Origin: DATIJC01 sp035479015
GTDB taxonomy: Bacteria; Patescibacteriota; Microgenomatia; UBA1400; UBA12028
Assembly (NCBI GenBank): GCA_035479015.1
Contig: DATIJC010000028.1
Location: 1-21,643 of the forward strand
Reading direction: 5' to 3'
DNA: 21,643 nt
This document shows positions 1-7,589 of this stretch, in pieces (the first letter of the stretch is position 1; every line of letters begins with the position of its first letter). The notes beneath the pieces were generated by a model. That model searched no databases and was not told where the DNA came from. It was given only the letters and a program-made list of their open reading frames with translations. A program made the position numbers and the translations under genes.

Positions 1-1081
1 TCCATTGCAATTGCCGGGCTCCAAACACCAAGCGCACAATCGGAATACGCAAGATCAGCAAGAGAACCCCTGCGGGAAACATGAAAAAGGCAATTTGGTG
101 CAGCGTATCAATAAGTAATTCCGTAAGACCGCGGAGGTCATGTTCTTTCGCTTTTATAGATAAAAAAGGCAAGGCAGCTTGCGCAATAGAGACCCCAAAG
201 AAACGGATAGGCGCGGCAGCTAGTTGGTACGCACTGTTATAAAGCAACACCAGTGAGCTGCCTATGGAGGTCACGATATACAAGCCCACAAAATCCTCTA
301 CGTAGTTTGTGGTAAGTGTCGCTCCGCGTGGAATCATCAATCGATTAACTTCACGCACATCTGGATTTGAGAGTGAGAGTTCCGGTTTATAAGAAAACCC
401 GAATTTTTTCGCCAAAGGAATTTGCACCAAGAAGTGCGCAACAGATCCCAATATGACGCCAATAGCTGGACCATAAATACCAAGGTATTTGGAAAGAAAC
501 ACAATACCAATGATTATTCCTAGGTTGTACATGACAGGCGACAGTGCGGGTAACAGAAACTGCTTATTGGATTGCAGTATTCCTGACAGAAAATTGGACA
601 GTAGTAGAAAGAACGTACTTACAAGCATCAACCGCGTCATTGATGCGGCGAGAATCACCTGACTGTCCGAGAATTCCGGACCAGTCATAGCCCGCAAGAT
701 TTGCGGCGCGAAAATTCCCACAATGACAGCAAATACCACATATACTAGTGACAGCAGCGTAATGAGCTGATTTACCAAATGCCGCGCTTCTTGTCCACTA
801 TTATGCTGCACCCGTGTAAATACGGGAATAAAAGTTGCCGACAATACCCCAGCCACTAATAGTTGGAACAAGAAGTCAGGGATGCGGAAAGCAACTAAGA
901 ATGCATCGACTTGTAGGCGCGAGATTTCCCCTGGGAAAAAGGAGAACAGAAACCGCTGTTTTACAAAACCAAGGAGGGCCGAGACGAACACGAGTGACGT
1001 AATCACCGTCGCAGCCGACATGATCGACGTCTGTTCTTTTGTAAAAAGATTGGAACCCTTACGGAAAAGTGTGTCCACCAT
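1..1081 (-). CDS. murJ: MurJ/MviN-family lipid II flippase, C-terminus cut off by window edge
   Basis: Reading the minus strand from ATG at 1081 gives about 360 uninterrupted residues that run off the left edge. The start is MVDTLFRKGSNLFTKEQTS, followed by many hydrophobic helices. MurJ-type stretches include DAFLVAFRIPDFLFQLLVAG, then AGVLSATFIPVFTRV, then LSPVMYNLGIIIGI, with APIRFFGVSIAQAALP later. MurJ is a MOP-superfamily integral membrane protein that flips lipid II across the cytoplasmic membrane for peptidoglycan synthesis. The full-length family is about 500 residues, so roughly the last quarter is missing. An in-frame ATG at 1132 exists, but a good promoter (TTGAAC, 16 nt, TATCCT) ends 7 nt before 1081 and favours the shorter form. 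It diverges from the Cys-rich gene at 1167. Family assignment is by motif recognition from memory. Confidence 0.93.
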   Translation of the reverse strand, partial: MVDTLFRKGSNLFTKEQTSIMSAATVITSLVFVSALLGFVKQRFLFSFFPGEISRLQVDAFLVAFRIPDFLFQLLVAGVLSATFIPVFTRVQHNSGQEARHLVNQLITLLSLVYVVFAVIVGIFAPQILRAMTGPEFSDSQVILAASMTRLMLVSTFFLLLSNFLSGILQSNKQFLLPALSPVMYNLGIIIGIVFLSKYLGIYGPAIGVILGSVAHFLVQIPLAKKFGFSYKPELSLSNPDVREVNRLMIPRGATLTTNYVEDFVGLYIVTSIGSSLVLLYNSAYQLAAAPIRFFGVSIAQAALPFLSIKAKEHDLRGLTELLIDTLHQIAFFMFPAGVLLLILRIPIVRLVFGARQLQW

Positions 1082-1088
1082 TGTTTTG

Positions 1089-1116
1089 AGGATAACCGAA
1101 ATTGCGATTGGTTCAA
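1089..1116 (-). promoter_or_regulatory. Predicted murJ promoter, leaderless spacing
   Basis: On the minus strand, TTGAAC (1116-1111) and TATCCT (1094-1089) are separated by 16 nt, and the -10 ends 7 nt before the ATG at 1081. That puts the predicted transcription start within a base or two of the A of the ATG. It overlaps the divergent promoter of the gene at 1167. Prediction from sequence only. Confidence 0.55.
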
Positions 1117-1131
1117 GAGGTAGACATCCCA

Positions 1132-1160
1132 TTGACACCAATCTGGCAAAATGCTGATAT
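1132..1160 (+). promoter_or_regulatory. Predicted promoter of the Cys-rich gene at 1167
   Basis: A perfect -35 TTGACA (1132-1137) is followed after 17 nt by a weak -10 TGATAT (1155-1160). The ATG at 1167 is 6 nt further on, so the transcript would begin at the start codon. A GGAG at 1161-1164 is too close to the ATG to be a normal Shine-Dalgarno site. Confidence 0.5.
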
Positions 1161-1166
1161 GGAGAT

Positions 1167-2111
1167 ATGGCAAATTCTTCTAGGCGTAAATTAAACCCAT
1201 TCAAAGTTCTTATTGCACTTCTGCTACTTGTTGGCCTGGTTGTTGCCGTCGCCCTAGCAAGCAGAAGTCAGGACACTCGTCAAAAAGCGTCGACTGGTGA
1301 GTTTACCTGCCAAGATATTGGTCAGCCTTGTGGACAATCAAATATCGGAAGTATCGGGCAGACCGTATCGTGTGGTTCTTGTCCAAATAGTTACAATGCA
1401 ACACAGGCAACATGTATGTCAAATACTGTTTCCAGTTGCCCAACTTATGAGTTGTATTATCGGTGGAGATATACGTCAAATAGTTCAACTCGAGATCAGT
1501 GCACCACAGATACTCAGAGGGTAGAAAAAAATAACACTTCCTGTTCTAATACCGAGCTTGGGCAGTATGCTGCTTATCCATGTAAGAGTAAGACAACAGG
1601 TGCTGCGTTGACAATCACATACACCTGTTATAAGGCTGGTTGCCTCTATGGTACCTGGCGTGCCTCCGGATCCTGCAGTCAGCCACCAGCAGGTGAAGAT
1701 ACGGGAAATGGCGGGGGCGGATGTACAAGTGGTTCTTGTATCACTGGATATGGGACATCGTGCAGTGCGATGAGCAGAACAAACGGGAGTGGCACATGCT
1801 CTGGCGGAGCATGCTGTGGAGACTTGATACAACAAGGCGGTAACCCACCAGTCGTCGGTTGCGGACAACGCTGCACAAACTTTGATACTTGCAGAACTGG
1901 GCAGACTTGCGTCTATGTTAAAGGCAGCAGTACGTGTGGTGGAGGAAGTACAGAGAAATATTGCGTGAAAAATACAAATACCGCTGGATATACTATTGCG
2001 ACATGTGCTAATGCCAACTCATTGGCACCGGCAGACACAAAGAAGTATCTAAAAAGGCCAGACGGATCAGCAGCCAATGGACAGTCAAATGCCCAGGCGG
2101 CATGTAACTAG
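1167..2111 (+). CDS. Membrane-anchored cysteine-rich surface protein
   Basis: A 314-residue protein of unknown specific function. Residues 1-11 are basic, and residues 13-32 form one hydrophobic helix (FKVLIALLLLVGLVVAVALA). The remainder is a predicted extracellular region with about 30 cysteines and many Ser/Thr/Gly residues. A helix followed by SRSQDTRQKAS is typical of an N-in, C-out anchor. The last ~85 residues (from CGQRCTNFDTC to the terminal QAACN) align by eye with the middle of the protein at 5488 (CGSPC...CRYINGS...QIQAACQ), so the two share a cysteine module. Context, next to rpsT-pilN-pilO and other surface proteins, suggests a cell-surface or pilus-associated role. The cysteines suggest disulphide formation outside the membrane. 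No enzyme motif is visible. Confidence 0.82.
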   Translation: MANSSRRKLNPFKVLIALLLLVGLVVAVALASRSQDTRQKASTGEFTCQDIGQPCGQSNIGSIGQTVSCGSCPNSYNATQATCMSNTVSSCPTYELYYRWRYTSNSSTRDQCTTDTQRVEKNNTSCSNTELGQYAAYPCKSKTTGAALTITYTCYKAGCLYGTWRASGSCSQPPAGEDTGNGGGGCTSGSCITGYGTSCSAMSRTNGSGTCSGGACCGDLIQQGGNPPVVGCGQRCTNFDTCRTGQTCVYVKGSSTCGGGSTEKYCVKNTNTAGYTIATCANANSLAPADTKKYLKRPDGSAANGQSNAQAACN

Positions 2112-2120
2112 AGGCTGTGG

Positions 2121-2126
2121 TATAAT
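2121..2126 (+). promoter_or_regulatory. Extended -10 (TGG-TATAAT) of rpsT
   Basis: TGGTATAAT (2118-2126) is a consensus extended -10 element. It ends 8 nt before the rpsT ATG at 2135, implying a leader of 0-2 nt. No good -35 is visible, as expected for an extended -10 promoter. It begins 9 nt after the end of the preceding gene. Confidence 0.65.
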
Positions 2127-2134
2127 TCCGCTCT

Positions 2135-2368
2135 ATGCCAATCACAAAGTCAGCCTTAAAAGCCTTGCGTCAGGACAAAAAACGCGCGATTATGAACCAG
2201 CCGGTCCGCTCCCGCGTCAAATCCAGCATGGATGCTGTCAAGGCTGCACCCAAACTTGAGACACTCTCTAGTGCCTTCTCAGCTCTGGACCGCGCCGTTA
2301 AACGCCATATCATCCACCGCAACAAAGCCGCCCGCCTCAAATCCCAGCTTTCTAAGTTGGTTAAATAA
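2135..2368 (+). CDS. rpsT: 30S ribosomal protein S20
   Basis: A 77-residue very basic protein beginning MPITKSALKALRQDKKRA, with the S20 pattern of an N-terminal Lys/Arg helix, a middle helix (SRVKSSMDAVKAA) and the C-terminal AVKRHIIHRNKAARLKSQLS, which matches the family ending HKNKAARRKSRL. S20 binds 16S rRNA in the small subunit and assembles early. The length is slightly shorter than the usual 80-90 residues, which is acceptable. It has its own strong extended -10 and no Shine-Dalgarno site, so it is probably translated from a leaderless transcript. It separates the Cys-rich gene from the pilN-pilO group. Confidence 0.95.
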   Translation: MPITKSALKALRQDKKRAIMNQPVRSRVKSSMDAVKAAPKLETLSSAFSALDRAVKRHIIHRNKAARLKSQLSKLVK

Positions 2369-2394
2369 CCCTGTTACCCACGCACCGTCTTTGC

Positions 2395-2400
2395 TATGCT
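2395..2400 (+). promoter_or_regulatory. Extended -10 (TGC-TATGCT) ahead of pilN
   Basis: TGCTATGCT (2392-2400) resembles an extended -10. It ends 10 nt before an in-frame GTG (2411) and 19 nt before ATG (2420). It would drive pilN and probably pilO and the small gene at 3697, which follow with gaps of only 1-4 nt. Confidence 0.45.
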
Positions 2401-2419
2401 GGAATAGTAAGTGATTACT

Positions 2420-3031
2420 ATGGCAGCAGTAAAGAAAAGAAAATTCCATGTTCCCCGCATAAATCTCGTTCCCAGAGATCCGTTCTATGACAGCGCGATC
2501 GGGAAAGTGATGGTTTGGGCTACAAAGATTGGCCGCTACATTATCATTTTTACTGAGATTATAGTCATCATGAGTTTCGCCTCCCGTTTCAAACTTGACC
2601 GGGACCTCACCGATTTGACTGCTGCCACTACCCAGAAAAGTGCAATTATTGCTTCGTTTGGTGATGTAGAAACCAAAACCCGCACTATCCAATCAAAGAT
2701 TGAGAATACGCAAAAGATCCTTGATGATCCACAGGCTGCAGCACTTATTGTCCTCCTAACCGCCAAAATTCCCCCAGACGTTGAACTGGACCAACTTTCA
2801 TTTGAGACTACCGGTCTAGCACTAGCCGGACGCGCCAATAGCTCCACTGGATTTGCCCAGCTGCTGACGGCGCTTCAAAATGAACCACGCTTTAACCAAT
2901 TAACAGTAGATAAAATATCATCTGGTGACAGCAAAGAACAAGGCGTCTTGTTCTCCGTGCATATTCTCTTTGCGGCACCTAAGACAGCTGCCACACCCAA
3001 GCCTACAGCAACAGAGGCTCCAGCCATTTAA
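2420..3031 (+). CDS. pilN: PilN-like type IV pilus assembly protein
   Basis: A 203-residue bitopic protein. The N-terminus is basic and carries the PilN hallmark INLVPRDPF (residues 14-22), followed by a hydrophobic helix at about 36-55. A coiled-coil-like stretch comes next (about 56-105), then a small alpha/beta domain containing IPPDVELDQLSFET and LLTALQNEPRFNQLTVDKI, as in the PilN ferredoxin-like fold. The tail is rich in Pro/Ala/Thr. PilN pairs with PilO in the inner-membrane alignment complex linking the cytoplasmic pilus motor to the pilus. GTG at 2411 is an alternative start adding three residues (MIT). The stop is 4 nt before pilO. No pilM is seen upstream, where rpsT lies instead. 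Confidence 0.85.
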   Translation: MAAVKKRKFHVPRINLVPRDPFYDSAIGKVMVWATKIGRYIIIFTEIIVIMSFASRFKLDRDLTDLTAATTQKSAIIASFGDVETKTRTIQSKIENTQKILDDPQAAALIVLLTAKIPPDVELDQLSFETTGLALAGRANSSTGFAQLLTALQNEPRFNQLTVDKISSGDSKEQGVLFSVHILFAAPKTAATPKPTATEAPAI

Positions 3032-3035
3032 ATCT

Positions 3036-3695
3036 ATGCAGATACAACGACCATCACTACAAAAGACTCTGAATCAACTCCAACTGAATACATTTTACGA
3101 GAAGCCGATTGCACGTGTCAGCATGAGTCTAATACTCACTATTTTAGGCGTCTCCTTTTTCGCCCTTGCGGCTATCCGGCCGACATTGCAAACCATGGCA
3201 GGACTTATTAAGCAGATTGATGAGAAAAAAATTCTTGACGAAAAGTTGGCTCTCAAGATAAATGCACTAACACTGGCTCAAAAAGAGTTGCTGGCAAAAG
3301 AACAGCGGGCTGCCGTCCTGGATGATGCGATACCGCAAACAGCGATGTTTTCGCAATTGCTTACTGCACTGGAAAAACTTGCGTCAGAGCAAAACATATC
3401 TATAAACTCACTCAATACAACGACAATCCCCATTGAGAGAGCTCCGGATCCTACCGGAAAACAAGCGCTCAATGTGGAAAGTGTTCCGTTTACGATGGTA
3501 GTCACCGGAACATATAATGAGCTATTTAACTATCTGCAAGCCATGCAAAATTTGCGACGGTTGATCGTTGTGGATAAAGTAGTCATTTCTCCTCCCTCAA
3601 AAGAACAGAAGGATAAACTGAATATGGGTATTGCCGCCCGTGCTTTTGATTACACCAATCAAGTGGCTAAAAAGCCAGCGGCTCAAATAAAGTAA
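3036..3695 (+). CDS. pilO: PilO-like type IV pilus assembly protein
   Basis: A 219-residue protein starting MQIQRPSLQK at an ATG 4 nt after pilN. A longer open frame extends back into pilN, but this start avoids the overlap and gives a normal PilO layout. There is a short cytoplasmic tail, one transmembrane helix (about 28-47, SMSLILTILGVSFFALAAI), a predicted coiled coil (about 50-95, many Lys/Leu/Glu), then an alpha/beta domain (FSQLLTALEKLASEQNISI and VTGTYNELFNYLQAMQNLRR). The last motif is characteristic of PilO, which dimerises with PilN in the inner-membrane pilus platform. No Shine-Dalgarno site is visible, so translation is probably coupled to pilN. Confidence 0.85.
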   Translation: MQIQRPSLQKTLNQLQLNTFYEKPIARVSMSLILTILGVSFFALAAIRPTLQTMAGLIKQIDEKKILDEKLALKINALTLAQKELLAKEQRAAVLDDAIPQTAMFSQLLTALEKLASEQNISINSLNTTTIPIERAPDPTGKQALNVESVPFTMVVTGTYNELFNYLQAMQNLRRLIVVDKVVISPPSKEQKDKLNMGIAARAFDYTNQVAKKPAAQIK

Positions 3696-3696
3696 T

Positions 3697-4029
3697 ATGC
3701 CAGTACAACAAAAAACAACATTTAGATCTTTAGTCTTTCAACGCAATGTCCTGACAGTGCTGCTGTTCTCTCTGTTTGTCATCTTTATGTGGATCATTTC
3801 ATCTATTTATTTTTCCTACAAAGCCCCCACCCTGTCTACACAAGAACAGCAAGATATTATTCCTCTCAATCCTAAAATTGACACCAAAGCAATTGATAAT
3901 TTAGAACAACGTAAGTGGTGGACTCCGCAGGAACTAGAGCAGTTCTCACCCACATCAGATAATTCAGGAGCATCACCAACTCCTAGTGCGCTACCATTGC
4001 CTACGCCGGTTCCTAGCGCGACTCCATAA
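3697..4029 (+). CDS. Small single-helix membrane protein of the pilN-pilO unit
   Basis: A 110-residue protein starting one base after the pilO stop. It has a short basic N-terminus, a transmembrane helix at about 19-41 (rich in Leu/Phe/Ile/Val), an external segment containing LNPKIDTKAIDNLEQRKWW, and a Ser/Pro/Thr-rich C-terminal tail. The family is not recognised. Its place directly after pilN-pilO suggests it could stand in for a PilP-like accessory subunit, but it lacks a recognisable PilP beta domain or a lipobox. The tight spacing argues for co-expression with the pilus genes. Confidence 0.75.
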   Translation: MPVQQKTTFRSLVFQRNVLTVLLFSLFVIFMWIISSIYFSYKAPTLSTQEQQDIIPLNPKIDTKAIDNLEQRKWWTPQELEQFSPTSDNSGASPTPSALPLPTPVPSATP

Positions 4030-4057
4030 AAAATGTTACTCTCTAAGCACATACTGT

Positions 4058-5167
4058 ATGGCTAGCTTTTTAGACAAAAAACACATCCCCACTGTCCTCG
4101 GAATCCTTATTTTGGGTATCGGTTTGGTGGGCGGAATAATCTTGGTCAATCAAACAGGTACGACGGGGTTCTTGCCGCGTGCTTCACCTGAAACTACCCC
4201 AAAAAATCTGAAGGTCACAAATACTACTGACACGGGCTTCACTGTTTCCTGGGTAACCGATATCAAGACTCCGGGGTATATCAAGTATGGGACAACCGCT
4301 AGCAATCTGAGCGTAACCGTCACTGATGACCGGGATCAAATCTCGGGATCAGTAGATAATTACATCACCCACCATGTAACGTTCCGCTCACTTCAAGCAG
4401 GTACGCAGTACTATTATAAAATAGGAACTGGTGCAAATCTCCTGTATGACAATAATGGCACCCCATATACCACCACGACTGCCGGGTCCAGCACCAGCGG
4501 AACCAGTAGCACTATGTACGGCCAAGTTCAAAATGCGTCAGGTGTGCCAGCACCGGGAGTACTTGTCTATGTCGCATCGGATGTAAGCGCCCCGCTTTCT
4601 ACACTTACCCAAACCTCTGGCTCATGGGTCATCCCTCTTTCCAACGCCAGGTCAAAGGACCTCCGTCAAAGTGCCTCTTTTAGTCCGGATACCGTTTTGA
4701 CCTTGCTGATTACTGACGGTACACAAAGCAGTACTGTCACGGTTAAATTTTCCGGCGCTCAACCCGTACCTGAGATAACGCTTGGTCAAAGCAGTGATTT
4801 CACTGTAGTGATAGCCAGTGGCGAACCCACCCCAACTCCGGCTGAAATCACAGAACAGTTACAGAATAAATTTACGAGTCAATTGCTTTCTCCGGCAACT
4901 GAGGTCGCCAATAACTCAGTCCTGACGATCACGTATCCTGCGACAGATAATGAAGTTATTTCGCTCCAACAACCCGCGCTCGCCGGCACTGGGCCCGCGC
5001 AAACCCGCATCGCGCTCACAATAAGCGGGACGGCCAGCCAAACCGCATCAGTAACTACCACTGGCACGGGCACATGGACCTATACCCCGACCAAGAAACT
5101 GATAAACGGAAACTACACGTTAAATGCAAGCGCGACAGTTAATGGAGCAGTGCAATCGATTAACTGA
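4058..5167 (+). CDS. Fibronectin type III/Ig-like surface protein, frame interrupted by TGA
   Basis: From ATG 4058 the protein starts MASFLDKKHIPTVLGIL with a transmembrane helix at about 11-32. A fibronectin type III domain spans about 45-140 (PKNLKVTNTTDTGFTVSWVT; YIKYGTTASN; HHVTFRSLQAGTQYYYKI). A carboxypeptidase-regulatory-like segment follows (MYGQVQNASGVPAPGVLVYV), then a bacterial Ig-like repeat (TGTWTYTPTKKLINGNYTLN). The frame reaches TGA at 5165-5167 (codon 370), inside the last strand of that Ig-like domain, then continues open in the same frame to TAA at 5438-5440. As read, the product has 369 residues and lacks its C-terminal linker and membrane helix. Candidate explanations are a nonsense mutation (for example TGG to TGA), readthrough, or an assembly error. 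A longer upstream open frame exists, but the ATG at 4058 gives a proper anchor and avoids the preceding gene. Confidence 0.8.
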   Translation: MASFLDKKHIPTVLGILILGIGLVGGIILVNQTGTTGFLPRASPETTPKNLKVTNTTDTGFTVSWVTDIKTPGYIKYGTTASNLSVTVTDDRDQISGSVDNYITHHVTFRSLQAGTQYYYKIGTGANLLYDNNGTPYTTTTAGSSTSGTSSTMYGQVQNASGVPAPGVLVYVASDVSAPLSTLTQTSGSWVIPLSNARSKDLRQSASFSPDTVLTLLITDGTQSSTVTVKFSGAQPVPEITLGQSSDFTVVIASGEPTPTPAEITEQLQNKFTSQLLSPATEVANNSVLTITYPATDNEVISLQQPALAGTGPAQTRIALTISGTASQTASVTTTGTGTWTYTPTKKLINGNYTLNASATVNGAVQSIN

Positions 5168-5440
5168 GCGTTCACCATCGATACTACTCAGACAAACATT
5201 CCGGGATTCACTGCTACCGATTCCGCCACACTCCAACCGACACCCACAGCCCCACCAATACCAGCAGAGACACCCGTACCTACTCAGGTATCCAGTGAAT
5301 CTGCTACACCAGTTGCGACCAGTTCTAGGCAGCCTGTGACAGGAGTAACAGAGTACACAAACGTCATACTCGTCATTGGTGCTGTTGCCATACTGGCAGG
5401 ACTCTTTACATCGTATAAATTCCTCACAACCGAAGAGTAA
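5168..5440 (+). pseudogene. C-terminal part of the 4058 gene beyond the in-frame TGA
   Basis: These 90 codons continue the frame of the 4058 gene with no shift. The first residues, AFTIDTT, complete the Ig-like strand. A Pro/Thr/Ser-rich linker follows, then QPVTGV and a hydrophobic helix (about NVILVIGAVAILAGLF) ending SYKFLTTEE. No internal start codon with a convincing promoter is present, so the segment is expressed only if the TGA is read through or is a sequence error. The preserved frame over 270 bp and intact domain logic argue that any lesion is recent. The QPVTG plus helix also occurs at the end of the protein at 7590. Confidence 0.7.
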
Positions 5441-5448
5441 TTGACCCC

Positions 5449-5478
5449 TTGAATATTCATTACTTTTTCTAGTATGCT
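5449..5478 (+). promoter_or_regulatory. Predicted promoter of the surface protein gene at 5488
   Basis: TTGAAT (5449-5454), an 18-nt spacer and TATGCT (5473-5478) precede the ATG at 5488 by 9 nt. This is again the near-leaderless arrangement. The whole gap between the upstream frame and this gene is only 47 bp, all of it accounted for by this promoter. It would also drive the gene at 7590, which follows by 2 nt. Confidence 0.55.
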
Positions 5479-5487
5479 GAATAGATA

Positions 5488-7587
5488 ATGGATGATACGA
5501 GTGTTTCACCAGCTCCAGCCACCCCGCCAGCAGCAGGGCCTACGCAAGATTCAGCATCGCTTGATGCTGTATTAAATCAGCTTCAGCAGGGTGCTACTCC
5601 TCCACAACCACAGGTAAAAATAGACAGCAGTCCTCTAGCAACCCCACCTACTCCTGCACAGCCAACTATTGCCGTAACTGAGAATGAAATATCTGCTGCT
5701 CCAGCATCTGTCGCACCTCCTCCCGTAGTTCAGACAACCACCACAGTGACCGAGTCACCGGTGCTTGAAAGTAAAGGGGCGGGGTATCAAGCAGCTACGA
5801 CTACCACCACAACCACTGTCCCCTCACCTGCAACTCCACCCCCCGAACCACCTAAAAAGGGTGGTATTAGTGCCAAGATAATCGGTGGCGCTCTGGTTTT
5901 GTTTCTCCTCGTCGGCGGTGCGATTGCAGCATATCTAGCAGCGAACGCTCCAAAAGGCACAGTCGGCCAACGCCCCAGGGCTGATACTACGGCATGCGAA
6001 GTTTTCTCTGATCATATTCATTGCCCACCCGGGACATATACGAAGCAACAGTATAATTGTCCCACAAATACTGGTGTTAATTATCCTGACTGTATATGTA
6101 GCCAGAACATGACCCAATCGACTGTAACGGTCACAGATCCGAATGGACAAGATTTTAGAACAAGCGCACCTTCCTGCGGTTCAACTCAGGTGGATATTGT
6201 GGGTTCAGGCGGCGTATGCGCCGGATCAGGCACAGCTTGTACCACTGGCGGCAATAAGACCTGCGGTCAGACATGTACCAGTGACAGCGAATGTATCGCC
6301 AAGGGTGGCAACGGATCCAATGTCGGTTGCAGAGCAGGCCTTTGTCAAAACTTGAGCTGTATCGGCAAGACTGTACCGGGCGCAAACTGTGATTGCAGTA
6401 ACCTTCATTCCTGTGGCTCACCTTGTAGCGCTGCCATTGGCTTGTGTCAGACAGGTTCTTCCTGCCGATACATTAATGGTTCTGCCTGTACAGACAATCC
6501 CAATCCTAGTAACCCGACAAATACATACTGCGTACCACCCAACAATCTCGCCTCTACACACACTTGGGATCTCAATCGCTGTGTCGCTCGTGATACTGGT
6601 AATTCTTACGCAACCCTCAATGGAGTAAATCCAACCGTGGCACAGATTCAGGCGGCATGTCAGCCAAAGTCGGTGTATACATGCCAAAGCAATCCATTTA
6701 CCGACACGTTTGATAGTTCCCCAATCAACGCCCGTTACTATGTGCCCACGACAACAACACCAACCATTTCAAATGGCCAACTCGTGGCTACAATAACCAA
6801 TGCTACACCCACGACGCCCGCCACTCAGGCGCAAGGCATTCAGACCAATGCAGTCTACAGTGGCGACTTCCAGGTAGATGTCGACTCCGTTTCTATCAGT
6901 ACTACTAAAAACAGTGGCGCTGCGCGTTTGGTACTGCTGCGGCCTGATAATACAGGCACTATTATCTCACTATCAGTTGAACAAGGTCCTACAATCCATC
7001 GAGTGTACTCACAACAAGGCACCGTTGGCAGCACCACACCTACCGGACTCGTGCAGGATACGACTATTTCAAATACCGCGGCTGTAAAACTTCGCTTGGT
7101 TAGAAAAGCCGGAACAATAGTTGCATCTTTTGATGCAGGAAGCGGGTACAAAGAATTAGGGACATATACCGATAGCGATGATGTTGGCATCCGTTTAGTT
7201 GGCCGCAATGAAATAGCGACTACTCCAAATTCAGTCGTCGACAAAATGGATAATTTCTCACTACAGTGTCCATCGACAGCATCACCTTCTCCTTCGCCAT
7301 CACCTTCGCCCACACCCACGTCGACGCCAGCTCCCGTCTGTATTAACATCACAAAAGACGTTGCTACCCCACTTATTGGATCGCAAATAACGTTTACTTG
7401 TGGCCAGGTTGCTGGCGCAGATAAGTATGAGTTCCGATACAAGTTAGGTAGCGTAGAGGGAGCACTTGATCCAGTAAATGCGGGATCAGCTATATCAAAG
7501 CCTTTATCAATCACGCAAGCAGGCAGTTATAGTGTCCAGTGTCGTCCGTGTGTAGGTGCGTTATGTAGTGAATACGAAGCTTGGTAA
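5488..7587 (+). CDS. Large Cys-rich, lectin-like domain surface protein with Pro-rich cytoplasmic tail
   Basis: A 699-residue protein of unknown specific function. Residues 1-125 are low-complexity Pro/Ala/Thr with no signal peptide and end in PPKKGG. One transmembrane helix follows at about 129-152, so the Pro-rich part should be cytoplasmic and the rest external. Residues ~165-395 are Cys-rich; one part resembles the C-terminus of the 1167 protein. Residues ~400-592 form a predicted beta-sandwich (FTDTFDSSPINARYY at its start, DKMDNFSLQC at its end), similar in layout to a domain in the next gene and to LamG/DUF1349-type carbohydrate-binding folds. A Ser-Pro linker (about 593-612) leads to an Ig-like C-terminal domain with paired cysteines. 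There is no C-terminal anchor. It is probably an adhesin or envelope protein, co-transcribed with the gene at 7590. Confidence 0.83.
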   Translation: MDDTSVSPAPATPPAAGPTQDSASLDAVLNQLQQGATPPQPQVKIDSSPLATPPTPAQPTIAVTENEISAAPASVAPPPVVQTTTTVTESPVLESKGAGYQAATTTTTTTVPSPATPPPEPPKKGGISAKIIGGALVLFLLVGGAIAAYLAANAPKGTVGQRPRADTTACEVFSDHIHCPPGTYTKQQYNCPTNTGVNYPDCICSQNMTQSTVTVTDPNGQDFRTSAPSCGSTQVDIVGSGGVCAGSGTACTTGGNKTCGQTCTSDSECIAKGGNGSNVGCRAGLCQNLSCIGKTVPGANCDCSNLHSCGSPCSAAIGLCQTGSSCRYINGSACTDNPNPSNPTNTYCVPPNNLASTHTWDLNRCVARDTGNSYATLNGVNPTVAQIQAACQPKSVYTCQSNPFTDTFDSSPINARYYVPTTTTPTISNGQLVATITNATPTTPATQAQGIQTNAVYSGDFQVDVDSVSISTTKNSGAARLVLLRPDNTGTIISLSVEQGPTIHRVYSQQGTVGSTTPTGLVQDTTISNTAAVKLRLVRKAGTIVASFDAGSGYKELGTYTDSDDVGIRLVGRNEIATTPNSVVDKMDNFSLQCPSTASPSPSPSPSPTPTSTPAPVCINITKDVATPLIGSQITFTCGQVAGADKYEFRYKLGSVEGALDPVNAGSAISKPLSITQAGSYSVQCRPCVGALCSEYEAW
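7281..7338 (+). repeat. Ser-Pro linker coding repeat
   Basis: Imperfect short tandem repeats of TCACCTTC/CCTTCGCC type encode alternating Ser-Pro and Thr-Pro residues between the lectin-like and Ig-like domains. The 17-nt string at 7276-7292 (ACAGCATCACCTTCTCC) recurs exactly at 8475-8491 in the next gene, so the linkers share ancestry or have recombined. Confidence 0.7.
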
Positions 7588-7589
7588 GT

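Noticed and set aside
882..1157. Plus-strand open frame of 91 codons
   Set aside because: It lies antisense inside murJ, whose minus-strand translation is clearly the real gene; composition is not protein-like.
1485..1876. Minus-strand open frames opposite the Cys-rich gene
   Set aside because: Shadows of the plus-strand gene, with no start context or domain signal.
2357..2370. GGTTA-AA-TAACC inverted repeat at the rpsT stop, as a possible terminator
   Set aside because: The loop of two bases cannot close without losing pairs and no T-run follows.
5120..5509. Minus-strand 129-codon frame across the TGA region
   Set aside because: It covers the promoter of 5488 and the continuing plus frame; it is Cys/Arg/Gly-rich with no family pattern.
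6855..7514. Minus-strand 219-codon frame opposite the 5488 gene
   Set aside because: The plus strand encodes a recognisable domain and a Ser-Pro linker; the antisense frame is open because of biased Thr/Ser/Pro codons.
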